Positions 45,944 through 55,702 are shown, numbered from the stretch's first letter. The stretch: 64,000 nucleotides of DNA from Asanoa hainanensis (GCF_900188485.1 NZ_FZPH01000003.1:310001-374000); one strand, 5' to 3'. Made by a program: numbers and translations. The notes: generated by a model not told the origin, from the letters alone.

Positions 45944-46593
45944 AGCGACGCCTTGGCCCGGTTGCGCTTGCGGATCTTCTTGCGCACCCAGAGCACGACG
46001 ATGACCGCGACCAGGGCGTAGATCGCGTAGTCGAAGTACTGCGCGTACTGGTCGACCCGCTGCCAGTTGGAGCCGAGCGCGTAGCCCGCGCCGACGAACA
46101 ACGAGTTCCAGACTCCGCTGCCCAGCGTGGTGTAGGCGACGAACCGCCCGATCGGCATCTCGTTGGCGCCCGCCGGGATGGAGACCAGGCTGCGTACCAC
46201 CGGCACGCAGCGCCCGAACAGGACGGCGGCGTTCTCGTGCCGCTCGAACCACTTGTCGGCCTTCTCCAGGTCGTCGGTGTCGACCAGCGGGAGGCGGTCG
46301 AGCCATCGCTTGAGCCGTTCCTCGCCGAGGCTGCGGCCCAGCCAGTAGAGGACCAGCGCGCCGACCACCGAGCCCGCTGTCGCGGCGATGATCACCCAGG
46401 CCAGGTTCATCCGGCCCTGGTTGGCCAGGAACCCGCCGAGCGTCAGCACGATCTCGCTGGGGATCGGCGGCACCAGGTTCTCCAGCGCGACCAGCAGGCC
46501 GACGCCGACGGTGCCCAAGGAGTCGATCACCCCGGCCACCCACCCGGTCAGTCCACCAAGATCGCGAGGGTCGCCTTCCGCGGCCAGCGCCAT
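45940..46593 (-). CDS. DedA family membrane protein
   Basis: 217 residues. VTG-type N-terminus followed by NLVPPIPSEIVLTLGGFLA, the family hallmark, then GRCVPVVRSLVSIPAG near residue 128 (the conserved arginines for membrane phospholipid handling) and a C-terminal helix with basic tail. DedA proteins act as lipid flippases/undecaprenyl phosphate transporters or maintain proton motive force. The gap 46594-46663 is non-coding. Confidence 0.93.
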   Translation of the reverse strand: MALAAEGDPRDLGGLTGWVAGVIDSLGTVGVGLLVALENLVPPIPSEIVLTLGGFLANQGRMNLAWVIIAATAGSVVGALVLYWLGRSLGEERLKRWLDRLPLVDTDDLEKADKWFERHENAAVLFGRCVPVVRSLVSIPAGANEMPIGRFVAYTTLGSGVWNSLFVGAGYALGSNWQRVDQYAQYFDYAIYALVAVIVVLWVRKKIRKRNRAKASL

Positions 46594-46663
46594 GTGCCAA
46601 AGCTCCTCAGGTCGTCGGGGGATCTGGAATTACTACCCGACCAACCTGAAAGCATGCTGAAGC

Positions 46664-48100
46664 TCAGCTGTTCGCGGGCGTGATGTTGTTGTTCGAGCGG
46701 AACATGTTCGTCGGGTCGTATTTCGCCTTGATCTCGGCGAGTCGGCGCAGGTTGGCCCCGAACGCGCTGTCCACGGCGACATCCGGCGGTTCGTCCGACC
46801 GTCCGGTGAAGTTGAGGTACACACCGTCGTCGCCGTAGTCGGCCGATTCCGCGAAGGTCCGCCGCACCCAGGCGATGTTGGCGTCGTTGTCGGCCGGTTC
46901 GGCCCAGTTGCCGTCGATGGAGAGCAGGAACGGCGAGGAGCGCTGGGCGAACGCGGTCGCGTCCGGCGCCACGGCGGCGATCGCTCCGCCCATGTGGAAG
47001 ATGTTGACCAACGTGAACGGGCTGGGCCGGTCGAGCGCCCGGTCGGCCACGAAGTCGATCGCCTCGTCACTCAGTGACGAGAGATACCGCGACTTCCAGT
47101 ACGCCTGGAGCGTGTTGCGCGGGAAGAAGGCGTCGAAACCCTGCTGCACGGCGGTGAACGGCATCGGCTGCGACATGTCCATCAGCGGCGTGCCGAGCTC
47201 GCGCAGCGGACGCAGGATGTCCATGCCCTCGTCCGCGTCTCCCGAGTAGACGGCGCCGACCACCACGCACGCGCGGTTGTGCACCGCCTCCGGCAGCGCC
47301 GGGTCCGCCGGCATGGTGATGGTCAGGCAGGTGGCGGTCACCTCGTCTGGCGCGATCGCCACGTAGTCGCGCCAGCCGCGGATGACCTGCGCGGCCTCCT
47401 CGACCGGATAGAACGTGCCGCCGAACGCGACGGTCGGGCCGACCTCTTCGAGCGCGAAGGTGAACCAGGTGACCACGCCGAAGTTGCCACCGCCGCCGCG
47501 CAGCGCCCACAGCAGGTCGGTGTTCTCGGTCTCCGACGCGACGCGTACCTGGCCGTCGGGGCCGACCACCTCGGCCGCCACCAGGTGATCGCAGGCCAGC
47601 CCGTACTTGCGGCGCAGCCAGCCGTAGCCGCCGCCGAGGGTGAGCCCGGCGACGCCGGTGTCGGACACGACGCCGCCGGGCGTGGCCAGCCCGAACGCCT
47701 GGGTCTCGCGGTCGACGTCGGCCCAGACGGCCCCGCCCTGCACGCGAGCCAACCGAGCCGCGGCGTCCACCTGCACCGCGTGCATCGGTGCCAGGTCGAT
47801 CAGCATGCAGCTGTCCGATGCGGACAGTCCGGCGATCGAGTGCCCGCCGCCCCGCACCGACACGGCCAGGCCGTTGTCGCGGGCGAAGGTGACCGCGTCG
47901 ACCACGTCGGCGGTGCCGAAACAGCTCACCACCAGCGACGGGTCGCCGGGATGCATCGCGTTGAAGACCGCGCGGATCTCGCCGAACCCGGCGTCCTCGG
48001 GAGCCAGCACCGGGCAGGACACCCGTTCCCGCAGCTCAGCGATCATCTCGTCGGACAGGGCTGCCAGACCGCCTTGGACGGTCGCCGCGTGAATCGTCAT
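46664..48100 (-). CDS. FAD-binding BBE-type oxidoreductase
   Basis: 478 residues from ATG 48100, with AGGTG upstream. The FAD-binding fold has VSVRGGGHSIAGLSAS, where the histidine is the usual covalent FAD attachment point; a second cysteine link seen in bicovalent members is absent. GLTLGGGYGWLRRKYGLACD and the C-terminal berberine-bridge-like motif YLNFTGRSDE follow, and the end FRSNNNITP is typical. Oxidises alcohols, sugars or an antibiotic intermediate. Start lies 65 bases inside the DUF998 gene; third gene of the lysX-DUF998-oxidoreductase string. Confidence 0.9.
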   Translation of the reverse strand: MTIHAATVQGGLAALSDEMIAELRERVSCPVLAPEDAGFGEIRAVFNAMHPGDPSLVVSCFGTADVVDAVTFARDNGLAVSVRGGGHSIAGLSASDSCMLIDLAPMHAVQVDAAARLARVQGGAVWADVDRETQAFGLATPGGVVSDTGVAGLTLGGGYGWLRRKYGLACDHLVAAEVVGPDGQVRVASETENTDLLWALRGGGGNFGVVTWFTFALEEVGPTVAFGGTFYPVEEAAQVIRGWRDYVAIAPDEVTATCLTITMPADPALPEAVHNRACVVVGAVYSGDADEGMDILRPLRELGTPLMDMSQPMPFTAVQQGFDAFFPRNTLQAYWKSRYLSSLSDEAIDFVADRALDRPSPFTLVNIFHMGGAIAAVAPDATAFAQRSSPFLLSIDGNWAEPADNDANIAWVRRTFAESADYGDDGVYLNFTGRSDEPPDVAVDSAFGANLRRLAEIKAKYDPTNMFRSNNNITPANS

Positions 48101-48797
48101 CGCGCGCACCTCCGAATCCGAATATTCTACGCATATCGGCCGGAGGCTCGGAGCTGGTTCGCGACGATTGCTGGCTGCGCACGGCGGCGTAGACCAGCCA
48201 CGCGGCCAGGTTGGCCAGCTCGATCCGTTGCCAGACTCCCTCGTACTGGCCCTCCCGCACCAGCTCGACCAGCAGGCCCGCGTTGACCACCACGCTGCCG
48301 GCCGCGAGGCCCCCGGCCCAGGTGCGGTCGGCACTGCCGGGTCGGGACGCCAGCCAGAACGAGACGATCGAGCCGATCCCACCGAGCGCGGCGAAGACCG
48401 AGGTCAGCGTGTGCGGGTCGAGCGCCACCTCGGCCAGGTCACCGGACAGCTCCGGGCAGCCCGGGTCGATCGAGGGCGCGCAGGTGAGCGCGGTCAGGCT
48501 GGCATCGAAGATCGTGGCCACCCCGAAGGCCGCCGCACCCAGCCACCCGGCGCGCTCCGTGCCGGTGAGGTCGTGCCCGCGAAGCAGCATGCGCGCCGAG
48601 CCGAGCAGCGCCAGCGAGCCGGCGGCCAGGTCGGCGGCCCGGAAGAGCTGGTGCCAGGGCTGGTCGGTGGCGGCCAGGTCGCTGGCCAACCCGGTGGCCA
48701 GCCCGAGCCGCGGGTTGAGCCACGGCCCGAGCAGCCAGGAGCTGTAGAGCGCGGACGACGCGGCGAACGCGACGGCGGGCCAGCGCGGTGGCCTCAC
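48036..48797 (-). CDS. DUF998-type membrane protein
   Basis: 253 residues. Six hydrophobic segments, including SLALLGSARMLLRGHDL and SVFAALGGIGSIVSFWL, with a highly charged, low-complexity C-terminal tail of about 40 residues. ATG overlaps the lysX stop by four bases. The tail overlaps the next gene by 65 bases, so part of it may be of low functional weight. DUF998 function is unknown; the proximity to lysX suggests an envelope role. Confidence 0.72.
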   Translation of the reverse strand: MRPPRWPAVAFAASSALYSSWLLGPWLNPRLGLATGLASDLAATDQPWHQLFRAADLAAGSLALLGSARMLLRGHDLTGTERAGWLGAAAFGVATIFDASLTALTCAPSIDPGCPELSGDLAEVALDPHTLTSVFAALGGIGSIVSFWLASRPGSADRTWAGGLAAGSVVVNAGLLVELVREGQYEGVWQRIELANLAAWLVYAAVRSQQSSRTSSEPPADMRRIFGFGGARDDDSRGDRPRRSGSPVRRDDR

Positions 48798-51700
48798 GAC
48801 GCCGCGCGGACGAGCGGGAACGGCAGCGTCTCGCGGATCGACCGGCCGGTCAGCAGCATGATCACGCGGTCGACACCGATGCCCAGGCCACCGGTCGGCG
48901 GCATGGCGTACTCGAGCGCCTGCAGGAAGTCCTCGTCGAGCTCCATCGCCTCCGGGTCACCGCCGGCGGCCAGCAGCGACTGCTCGGTCAGCCGGCGGCG
49001 CTGCTCGACGGGGTCGATCAGCTCCGAGTACGCGGTGCCGAGCTCGAAGCCGAAGCCGACCAGGTCCCACCGCTCGGCGAGCCGCCCGTCGTGCCGGTGC
49101 TGCCGGGTCAGCGGCGACACCTCGGTCGGGAAGTCCTTGTAGAACGTCGGCAGGTCGGTCTTGCCCTCGACCAGGTGCTCGTAGAGCTCCAGCAGCACGG
49201 CACCGCGGTTCCACTTCGGGTCGTACGCGATCTCCGCCTTGTCGCAGTAGCGGCGCAGCGTCGCCACGTCGCTGTCCGCGTCGACCACCTCGCCCAGCGC
49301 CGTCGACACCGCCTCGTTGACGGTCCGCACCGGCCACTCGCCGGAGATGTCGACCTCCTCGTCGGTGCCCGGCCTCCGGGCCACGGCCTGCCCGTACGCC
49401 GCGATCGCCGCCTCCTGGATCAGCTCCCGCGTCAGATGCAGCATGGTGTCGTAGTCCGCGTACGCCTGATAGGCCTCCAACACCGTGAACTCGGGGTTGT
49501 GGCTGTAGTCGGCGCCCTCGTTGCGGAACGTCCGGCCGAGCTCGAACACCCGCTCGACCCCGCCGACCGCCAGCCGCTTGAGATACAGCTCCGGCGCGAT
49601 CCGCAGATAGAGCTTCAGGTCGTACGCGTTGATGTGGGTGGTGAACGGCTTGGCGTTGGCACCACCGTGGATCCGCTGGAGGATCGGCGTCTCGACCTCG
49701 AGGTAGCGGCGCCCGACCAGGGACTCGCGCAGCGCGAAAATGGCGTTGGCGCGCGCCTTGAGGATGTCCCGCGAGCGCTTGTTGGTCACCAGGTCGAGGT
49801 AGCGCTGCCGGACCCGGGCCTCCGGGTCGGCCAGGCCGCGGTGTTTGTCCGGCAACGGCCGCAGGCACTTGGCGTTGAGCTGCCACGAGGTCGCCTCGAC
49901 GGTCAGCTCGCCGGTCTTCGTGGTGATCACCTCGCCGCTGACGCCGACGTGGTCGCCGATGTCGATGGTGTTGTCCCACTCGTCGACGGCGGTCCCGCCG
50001 AAGATCATGACCTGGAGGTCGCCGCTCCAGTCGCGGATGGTCGCGAACAGGATGCCGCCGTGGTCGCGCAGCAGCATGACCCGGCCGGCCACCGCGACCT
50101 TGTCACCGCTGCGCCGGTCGGGCGCGAGGTCGCGGTGGGCGGCGGCCGCCTCGGCGCAGGTGTCGGTGCGCGGGTAGTTGACCGGGTACGGGTCGATGCC
50201 GGACTCGATCAGCCGCTCTCGCTTGGCCAGCCGGACCCGCATCTGCTCGGGCGCCTTGTGGTCGATCGAGCCCGGCGGTGGCGGCGCCTCGGCGGCGTCG
50301 ATCTCCTCGGCCACCCGGGCCCGCTCGTCGGCGTCCGGCGGCAGCACGTCGAGCTGCTCGCCGGTGCTGCCCGGCAGCGCGAGGAAGCCCTCGGCGATCG
50401 CCGACGACAGGCCGACCCGGACCAGCTCGCGGCGCTCGCCGAAGCACAGGAAGCGCGGCGCCCAGACCGGGTGGTACTTGGCGTTCGACCGATACAGCGA
50501 CTCGAGCTGCCACCAGCGGGAGAAGAACAGCAGCAGCTTGCGCCAGAGCCGCAGGATCGGGCCGGCACCGATCCGGGCGCCCTCCTCGAAGACCGCGCGG
50601 AACACCGCGAAGTTCAGCGAGACCCGGTCCACACCCAGCCGGGGCGCGTTCTCCATGAGCTGGGCGACCATGAACTCCATGGCGCCGTTCTCCGCGTCGG
50701 GCGCGCGCCGCATCAGGTCCAGCGAGAGGCCGTGCGTACCCCATGGGCTGAACGAGATGATCGCCTTGACGCGGTCGTTCTTGTCGATCGCCTCGACCAG
50801 CACACAGCGGCCGTCCGACGGGTCGCCGAGCCGGCCGAGGGCCATCGAGAAGCCGCGCTCGCTCTCGGTGTCGCGCCACACGGTGGACAGCCGGGTCAGC
50901 TCCTTCAGCTCCTCGTCGGGGATGTCGGAGTGCCGGCGGACGGTCGCCGTGTAACCGGCCCGCTCGACCCGGTTGACGGCCTGGCGCACCGGGCGCATCT
51001 CCCGGCCGTCGAGTTTGAACTCCCGGGTCAGCAGGATCGCCTCGTCGCCGAGGTGGATCACCTTCAACCCGGTCCGGGCGTACGCGATGGCGCCCTCCTC
51101 GCTGGCGCCCATCACCGCCGGCGTCCAGGCGTAGTAGCGGGCCTGGGCCAGCCAGGCGTCGATCGCCGGGCCCCACGCCTCCGGATCGCCGACCGGGTCG
51201 CCGCTGGCCAGGCTCACCCCGTTGACCACGCGGTACGTGACCGCGGACTTGCCGGTCGGCGAGAAGATCGCGGACTTGTCGCGCCGGGTGGCGAAGTAGC
51301 CGAGCGAGTCGCGGTCGCCGTACTTGGCCAGCAGGGTCCGGATCTGCCGCTCGTCGCCGGCGTGTAGCTCCGCGTTGCGACGCTGCGAGCGCAGCAGCGT
51401 GGCCAGGGCGGCGAACACGGCGGCGGCGCCGAACAGGCCGAGCACGAAGCTGACCCAGCCGGGCGCCCGGCCGACCCGGGTGATGTCGAAGCTGAAACCG
51501 CCGCCGAGCACCCGTTCCGTCGCGTACGCGAGCTGGTTGCCGGTGCCCTGCAAGCTGCCGGGGAAGGCGGTGACCAGGCTCAGCCCGAGGCCGATCCCGA
51601 CGATCAGCGTGCCGACGAAGACCGCGAGCGCCCGGCGGACGCTGCCCTTGGCCACGTGGGCGTAGAACTCGCCGCGGAACACGATCAGCGCGGCCAGGGC

Positions 51701-52156
51701 GACGACGGCGATGGCCAGGGAGCCCCAGAGCAGGGCCAGCTCGCCGGCGCTGTCGAAGAGCCGGTTGCCGGCGTCGTCCAGGAGCTCGGCGTCCGACACG
51801 GTGGACAGCACGATGGCGAGGATCAGGGTGATCAGCACGCTCAGGCTGAAGTAGACGGTCACGATCCACCACGCCACCCGCTTGCGGCGCAGGGTCGCCG
51901 TCGCCAGCACGGCCAGGAAGACTGTGTACGCGATGTTGGCCGGGGCCGGGATGATCAGCGCGTCGATGGTCTCCCGCACGGGCTGCACGCCGGTGTTGAA
52001 GATGTGCCCGATCGCCGCGATGAAGGAGACGATCGCGACGAACCACATGACCAGGCCGAAGATGCGGGGCACGTAGCGACCCCAGCGCAGGCCGCGCGGG
52101 CGGGCTATCGGCATCGCCGCGGACGTCTCGGCGACCTCGTCGACTGTCGTGGTCAC
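48794..52156 (-). CDS. lysX: Bifunctional lysylphosphatidylglycerol synthase/lysyl-tRNA synthetase
   Basis: 1120 residues, GTG 52156 after GGGAGGGG. The N-terminal half is an MprF-like membrane region and GNAT-type transferase (about residues 20-600; AKYGDRDSLGYFATRRDKSA, SVNFAVF-type LNFAVFRAVFEEGARIGAGP). The C-terminal half is a class II LysRS: OB-fold VAGRVMLLRDHGGILFATIR, motif 2 region FRNEGADYSHNPEFTVLEAY and motif 3 GGLGIGVDRVIMLLTG. It charges lysine on tRNA and passes it to phosphatidylglycerol, protecting against cationic peptides; Mycobacterium tuberculosis LysX has the same architecture. Complete, first gene of its string. Confidence 0.96.
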   Translation of the reverse strand: MTTTVDEVAETSAAMPIARPRGLRWGRYVPRIFGLVMWFVAIVSFIAAIGHIFNTGVQPVRETIDALIIPAPANIAYTVFLAVLATATLRRKRVAWWIVTVYFSLSVLITLILAIVLSTVSDAELLDDAGNRLFDSAGELALLWGSLAIAVVALAALIVFRGEFYAHVAKGSVRRALAVFVGTLIVGIGLGLSLVTAFPGSLQGTGNQLAYATERVLGGGFSFDITRVGRAPGWVSFVLGLFGAAAVFAALATLLRSQRRNAELHAGDERQIRTLLAKYGDRDSLGYFATRRDKSAIFSPTGKSAVTYRVVNGVSLASGDPVGDPEAWGPAIDAWLAQARYYAWTPAVMGASEEGAIAYARTGLKVIHLGDEAILLTREFKLDGREMRPVRQAVNRVERAGYTATVRRHSDIPDEELKELTRLSTVWRDTESERGFSMALGRLGDPSDGRCVLVEAIDKNDRVKAIISFSPWGTHGLSLDLMRRAPDAENGAMEFMVAQLMENAPRLGVDRVSLNFAVFRAVFEEGARIGAGPILRLWRKLLLFFSRWWQLESLYRSNAKYHPVWAPRFLCFGERRELVRVGLSSAIAEGFLALPGSTGEQLDVLPPDADERARVAEEIDAAEAPPPPGSIDHKAPEQMRVRLAKRERLIESGIDPYPVNYPRTDTCAEAAAAHRDLAPDRRSGDKVAVAGRVMLLRDHGGILFATIRDWSGDLQVMIFGGTAVDEWDNTIDIGDHVGVSGEVITTKTGELTVEATSWQLNAKCLRPLPDKHRGLADPEARVRQRYLDLVTNKRSRDILKARANAIFALRESLVGRRYLEVETPILQRIHGGANAKPFTTHINAYDLKLYLRIAPELYLKRLAVGGVERVFELGRTFRNEGADYSHNPEFTVLEAYQAYADYDTMLHLTRELIQEAAIAAYGQAVARRPGTDEEVDISGEWPVRTVNEAVSTALGEVVDADSDVATLRRYCDKAEIAYDPKWNRGAVLLELYEHLVEGKTDLPTFYKDFPTEVSPLTRQHRHDGRLAERWDLVGFGFELGTAYSELIDPVEQRRRLTEQSLLAAGGDPEAMELDEDFLQALEYAMPPTGGLGIGVDRVIMLLTGRSIRETLPFPLVRAAS

Positions 52157-52206
52157 GGCGCCCCTCCCGTGTTCTCGGATCCCAACTCCGACCATAGGCA
52201 GCTACC

Positions 52207-52221
52207 TAGAATGATTCTCAT
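52207..52221. promoter_or_regulatory. Fur/Zur-like box between lysX and a divergent membrane gene
   Basis: TAGAATGATTCTCAT contains the 11-base palindrome AGAATGATTCT (52208-52218). It resembles actinobacterial Zur/Fur boxes (core AATGATT) and sits in the 101-base gap between divergent starts. Regulator identity is inference. Confidence 0.45.
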
Positions 52222-52257
52222 AAAACGGACGTAATAGGCGGCAGGGGGTGAGCGGCG

Positions 52258-53067
52258 ATGGGTGGCTGGTTCACTCGGACGATCGTCGATACCAACCGCC
52301 TGCCGCTGTTCTGCTTCTTCGCCGGCTTCATCGTCACGTTCGGCTTCATCCGGTTCTCGGTCCGGATGATCAGGGCCGAGGTGAAGTGGTGGCCCGGCAA
52401 CGTCAGCCCCGGCGGGACGCACATCCACCACGTCGTCTTCGGGGTGATCTTCATGATCATCGCGGGCGTCACCGGCTTCGCCCTCAACACCGACAACGCC
52501 GCCGCGAACGCCGTCTTCGCCGGTCTGTTCGGGCTCGGCACGGCGCTGGTCCTCGACGAGTTCTCGCTGATCCTCCACCTCGACGACGTCTACTGGTCCG
52601 AGAAGGGACGCACCTCGGTCGACGCGGTGTTCATCGCGATCGCGTTCACTGGGCTGCTGCTGCTCGGCCTGCGCCCGATCGGGGTCGACAACTTCACGTC
52701 CACCTCCGGCGCGGGCGAGTCCACGCTCGTCACCTGGCTCGTCGGCACGATCGCCCTGGTGCTCAACTTCGGCCTCGCCGGGATCACCCTGATGAAGGGC
52801 AAGATCTGGACCGGCCTGATCGGGCTGTTCATCCCCATCCTGATCCTGGTCGGGGCGATCCGGTTGGCCCGGCCGCACTCGCCCTGGGCGCGGTGGCGCT
52901 ACCAGCGCGACAAACCCCGCGCTCGGCGCAAGATGGCGCGCGCGATCGTGCGGGAACGCCGCCTGCGCGGGCCGATGATCGCCGCCAAGGACCGGCTGCA
53001 AAACCTGATCGCCGGGAGCCCGGACACCCCGACGACCCCCGATGGCCCGGACGTGCCGTCGTCATGA
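52258..53067 (+). CDS. Integral membrane protein of unknown function
   Basis: 269 residues with six or seven hydrophobic segments. GTHIHHVVFGVIFMIIAGV has a His-x-His-His cluster near residue 60, and ALVLDEFSLILHLDDVYW adds acidic residues and a further histidine, a pattern that could bind metal or lipid headgroups. Basic C-terminal tail. ATG 52258 with GGGGG upstream. Divergent from lysX. I do not recognise a named family. Confidence 0.85.
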   Translation: MGGWFTRTIVDTNRLPLFCFFAGFIVTFGFIRFSVRMIRAEVKWWPGNVSPGGTHIHHVVFGVIFMIIAGVTGFALNTDNAAANAVFAGLFGLGTALVLDEFSLILHLDDVYWSEKGRTSVDAVFIAIAFTGLLLLGLRPIGVDNFTSTSGAGESTLVTWLVGTIALVLNFGLAGITLMKGKIWTGLIGLFIPILILVGAIRLARPHSPWARWRYQRDKPRARRKMARAIVRERRLRGPMIAAKDRLQNLIAGSPDTPTTPDGPDVPSS

Positions 53068-53116
53068 TCACCGCGGCGAGGCTTCACCAACCGGAAGGCG
53101 GGGTAACGATGGTCGC

Positions 53117-54271
53117 ATGTCACACGTGGTGCGGGACGCCGCCGGCTCGGCGGGCGAGCGGGACGTCGACAGCGCGTTGTTGACCGTCGGAGTCGAGGAA
53201 GAGTTCCTCCTGGTCGACCCGGCGACCGGCGCGGCCGCCGAGGCGGTCGAGGCGGTGCTGCCCGAGGTCCCGCCTGACCTACGCGGGCAGGTCCAGCACG
53301 AGTTCCAGACCAGCCAGATCGAGATCGGCAGCCCGCCCGGCCTGTCGCTCGACGCGCTCTCCCACTCGCTCGGGATGCTCCGTTCGGGTCTCTCGGAGGC
53401 GGCCGAGCGGGCCGGCTACCGGATGCTCGCCGTCGGCACCGGCCCGGCCGGCCCCGCCGACGACCAGAGCCCACGGATCGTCGACAACCCGCGCTTCCAC
53501 CGGATGATCGAGCGCTACGGCACCGTCTCCCCCGGCCCGGGCTACAACGGCATGCACGTGCACGTCGGCATCCCGGGCCCGGACATCGGCGTCGAGGTGC
53601 TCAACCACCTGCGCCCATGGCTGCCCGTCCTGCACGCGGCCACCGCCAACTCGCCGTTCTACAACGGACGCGACACCGGGTACGCGAGTTGGCGCTCGGT
53701 GCTCTGGAACCGCTGGCCCCCGGTCGGGCCGACGCCGTGGCTGGAGTCGCACGCCCACTACCTCACGCTGGTCGACGAGCTGATCGACTCCGGCATGCTG
53801 CTCGACTCGGGGATGCTCTACTGGTACGCCCGGCTCTCCGCGCACCTGCCCACCGTCGAGATCCGGATCGGCGACGTCTGCCTGACCATCGACGACGCGA
53901 TCTTGGTCGCCGCCCTCATCCGCGGCCTGGTCGCGGCGGCGCTCGAGGACATCGAGGCCGGCCGGCCGGCGCTGCCGATCGACCACCACCTGCTGGTCGC
54001 GGCGCACTGGCGGGCCGCGCACGACGGGCTCGAAGGGCTGGCCTGCGACCTGTTCGACGGCGGCACCCACCCGGCGTGGCAGCTCATCCGCCGGCTGTTC
54101 GAACGGGTGGGCCCACACCTGGAACGGCACGGCGACCTGGAGACCGTGAGCTACCTTCTGGGCCGTCTGCACACGCACGGCACCGGCGCCGCCCGGCAGC
54201 GCTCGGTCTTCAACCGCACCGGGGAGATGAGCCAAGTGATCGACTACCTCGCCGTGCAGACCCGTGGCTGA
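53117..54271 (+). CDS. YbdK-type carboxylate-amine ligase (GCS2 family)
   Basis: 384 residues from ATG 53117. GVEEEFLLVDP at the start is the GCS2 signature, followed by EFQTSQIEIGSPPG, GYNGMHVHVGIPG and PTVEIRIGDVCLTIDDA. It ligates glutamate to an amine such as cysteine in an ATP-dependent way, though many YbdK proteins show weak gamma-glutamylcysteine activity. It overlaps the start of a CoA-disulfide-reductase-like gene, suggesting thiol or redox metabolism. Confidence 0.9.
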   Translation: MSHVVRDAAGSAGERDVDSALLTVGVEEEFLLVDPATGAAAEAVEAVLPEVPPDLRGQVQHEFQTSQIEIGSPPGLSLDALSHSLGMLRSGLSEAAERAGYRMLAVGTGPAGPADDQSPRIVDNPRFHRMIERYGTVSPGPGYNGMHVHVGIPGPDIGVEVLNHLRPWLPVLHAATANSPFYNGRDTGYASWRSVLWNRWPPVGPTPWLESHAHYLTLVDELIDSGMLLDSGMLYWYARLSAHLPTVEIRIGDVCLTIDDAILVAALIRGLVAAALEDIEAGRPALPIDHHLLVAAHWRAAHDGLEGLACDLFDGGTHPAWQLIRRLFERVGPHLERHGDLETVSYLLGRLHTHGTGAARQRSVFNRTGEMSQVIDYLAVQTRG

Positions 54272-55640
54272 GCGCCTCGTCGTGATCGGCGGCGACGCGG
54301 GCGGCATGTCCGCCGCGTCCCAGGCCCGGCGCCGCCGGTCCGCCGACGACCTGTCCATCGTGGCCTTCGAGCGCGGCCGGTTCACCTCGTACTCGGCCTG
54401 CGGCATCCCGTACTGGGTCGGTGGGCTGGTCGAGGAGCGCGACGAGTTGATCGCCCGCACGCCCGCGGTGTTCCGCGACGACTTCGACATCGACGTGCGC
54501 ACCCGCCACGAGGTCGTCGACATCGACCTCGACCGCCGCGAGGTGATCGCCGTGGCCCTCGACGAGGGCCGGCGCGAGGTGCGCGAGCCCTTCGACCAAC
54601 TCGTGTACGCCACCGGCGCGGTCCCCGTGCACCCCCACTGGGCGCAGGAGGGCATCAGCGGGGTGTTCGGCGTGCAGACGCTCGACGACGGCGACGCGCT
54701 GCACGCCTGGCTGCAGCGCGACCCGAAGCCGGCGCGGGCGGTGGTGGTCGGCGGCGGCTACATCGGCGTCGAGATGGCCGAGGCGATGATCAATCGTGGG
54801 CTCGCGGTGACCCTGGTCGAGCGCGGGGCACAGCCGATGTCGACGGTCGACCCCGACATGGGCGCGCTGGTCGCCGACAAGCTCCGCTCGCTCGGCATCG
54901 AGGTGCTCTCCGGCCGCACGGTCACCGGGCTCGGCCACGACGGCGGCGTGGTCTCCGCGGTGCACACCGCCGAGGGCTCGATCCCGGCCGACATCGTGGT
55001 GCTGGGCCTGGGCATCAAGCCCAACACCGCGCTCGCGCGGACCGCCGGCCTGCCGCTCGGCCCGACCGGTGGCATCCGGGTCGACCTGCGGATGCGGGTG
55101 GTCGGCGCGCCCGGCGTCTGGGCCGCGGGCGACTGCGTCGAGTCGGTGCACCGGGTCACCGGCCGGCCGGTGCACATCGCGCTCGGCACCCACGCCAACA
55201 AGCAGGGCCGGGTCGCGGGCATCAACATCGGCGGCGGGTACGCCACGTTCCCCGGCGTGATCGGCACGGCGGTGACCCGGGTCTGCGACCTCGAGGTGGC
55301 CCGCACCGGCCTGCTCTCCAAGGAGGCCGAGGCGGCCGGCTTCGCGTTCGTCACCGCGTCCGTCGAGTCGACCAACCGGGCCGGCTACTTCCCCGGCGCC
55401 GACCCGATGACGGTCAAGCTGCTCGCGGAGCGGGGCACCGGGCGGCTGCTCGGCGCGCAGATCGTCGGCCGCTCCGAGGCGGCGAAGCGGATCGACCCGC
55501 TCGCGGTGGCACTGTGGAACAAGATGACCGTCGAGGACATGGTCGGGCTCGACCTCGGCTACGCACCGCCGTACGCGCCGGTCTGGGACCCGGTGTTGAT
55601 CGCGGCCCGCAAGGCCGTCGAGGCGCTCGGCATCCACTGA
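54264..55640 (+). CDS. FAD-dependent CoA-disulfide reductase/NADH oxidase-like protein
   Basis: 458 residues. FAD motif VVIGGDAGGMSAASQA, active-site Cys in SYSACGIPYW (the single redox cysteine of CoA-disulfide reductase), NAD motif VVVGGGYIGVEMAEAM, and WAAGDCVES. The C-terminal LGYAPPYAPVWDPVLIAAR is the dimer-interface hallmark of this group. Substrate may be CoA disulfide, another low-molecular-weight thiol, or O2. Overlaps the preceding ligase by eight bases. Confidence 0.93.
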   Translation: MAERLVVIGGDAGGMSAASQARRRRSADDLSIVAFERGRFTSYSACGIPYWVGGLVEERDELIARTPAVFRDDFDIDVRTRHEVVDIDLDRREVIAVALDEGRREVREPFDQLVYATGAVPVHPHWAQEGISGVFGVQTLDDGDALHAWLQRDPKPARAVVVGGGYIGVEMAEAMINRGLAVTLVERGAQPMSTVDPDMGALVADKLRSLGIEVLSGRTVTGLGHDGGVVSAVHTAEGSIPADIVVLGLGIKPNTALARTAGLPLGPTGGIRVDLRMRVVGAPGVWAAGDCVESVHRVTGRPVHIALGTHANKQGRVAGINIGGGYATFPGVIGTAVTRVCDLEVARTGLLSKEAEAAGFAFVTASVESTNRAGYFPGADPMTVKLLAERGTGRLLGAQIVGRSEAAKRIDPLAVALWNKMTVEDMVGLDLGYAPPYAPVWDPVLIAARKAVEALGIH

Positions 55641-55702
55641 CAGGCATGAATCTCGACCACTCTGGGTAAGCCCTCCCGCGTAGCCATTGATGGAGGTGTC
55701 CT

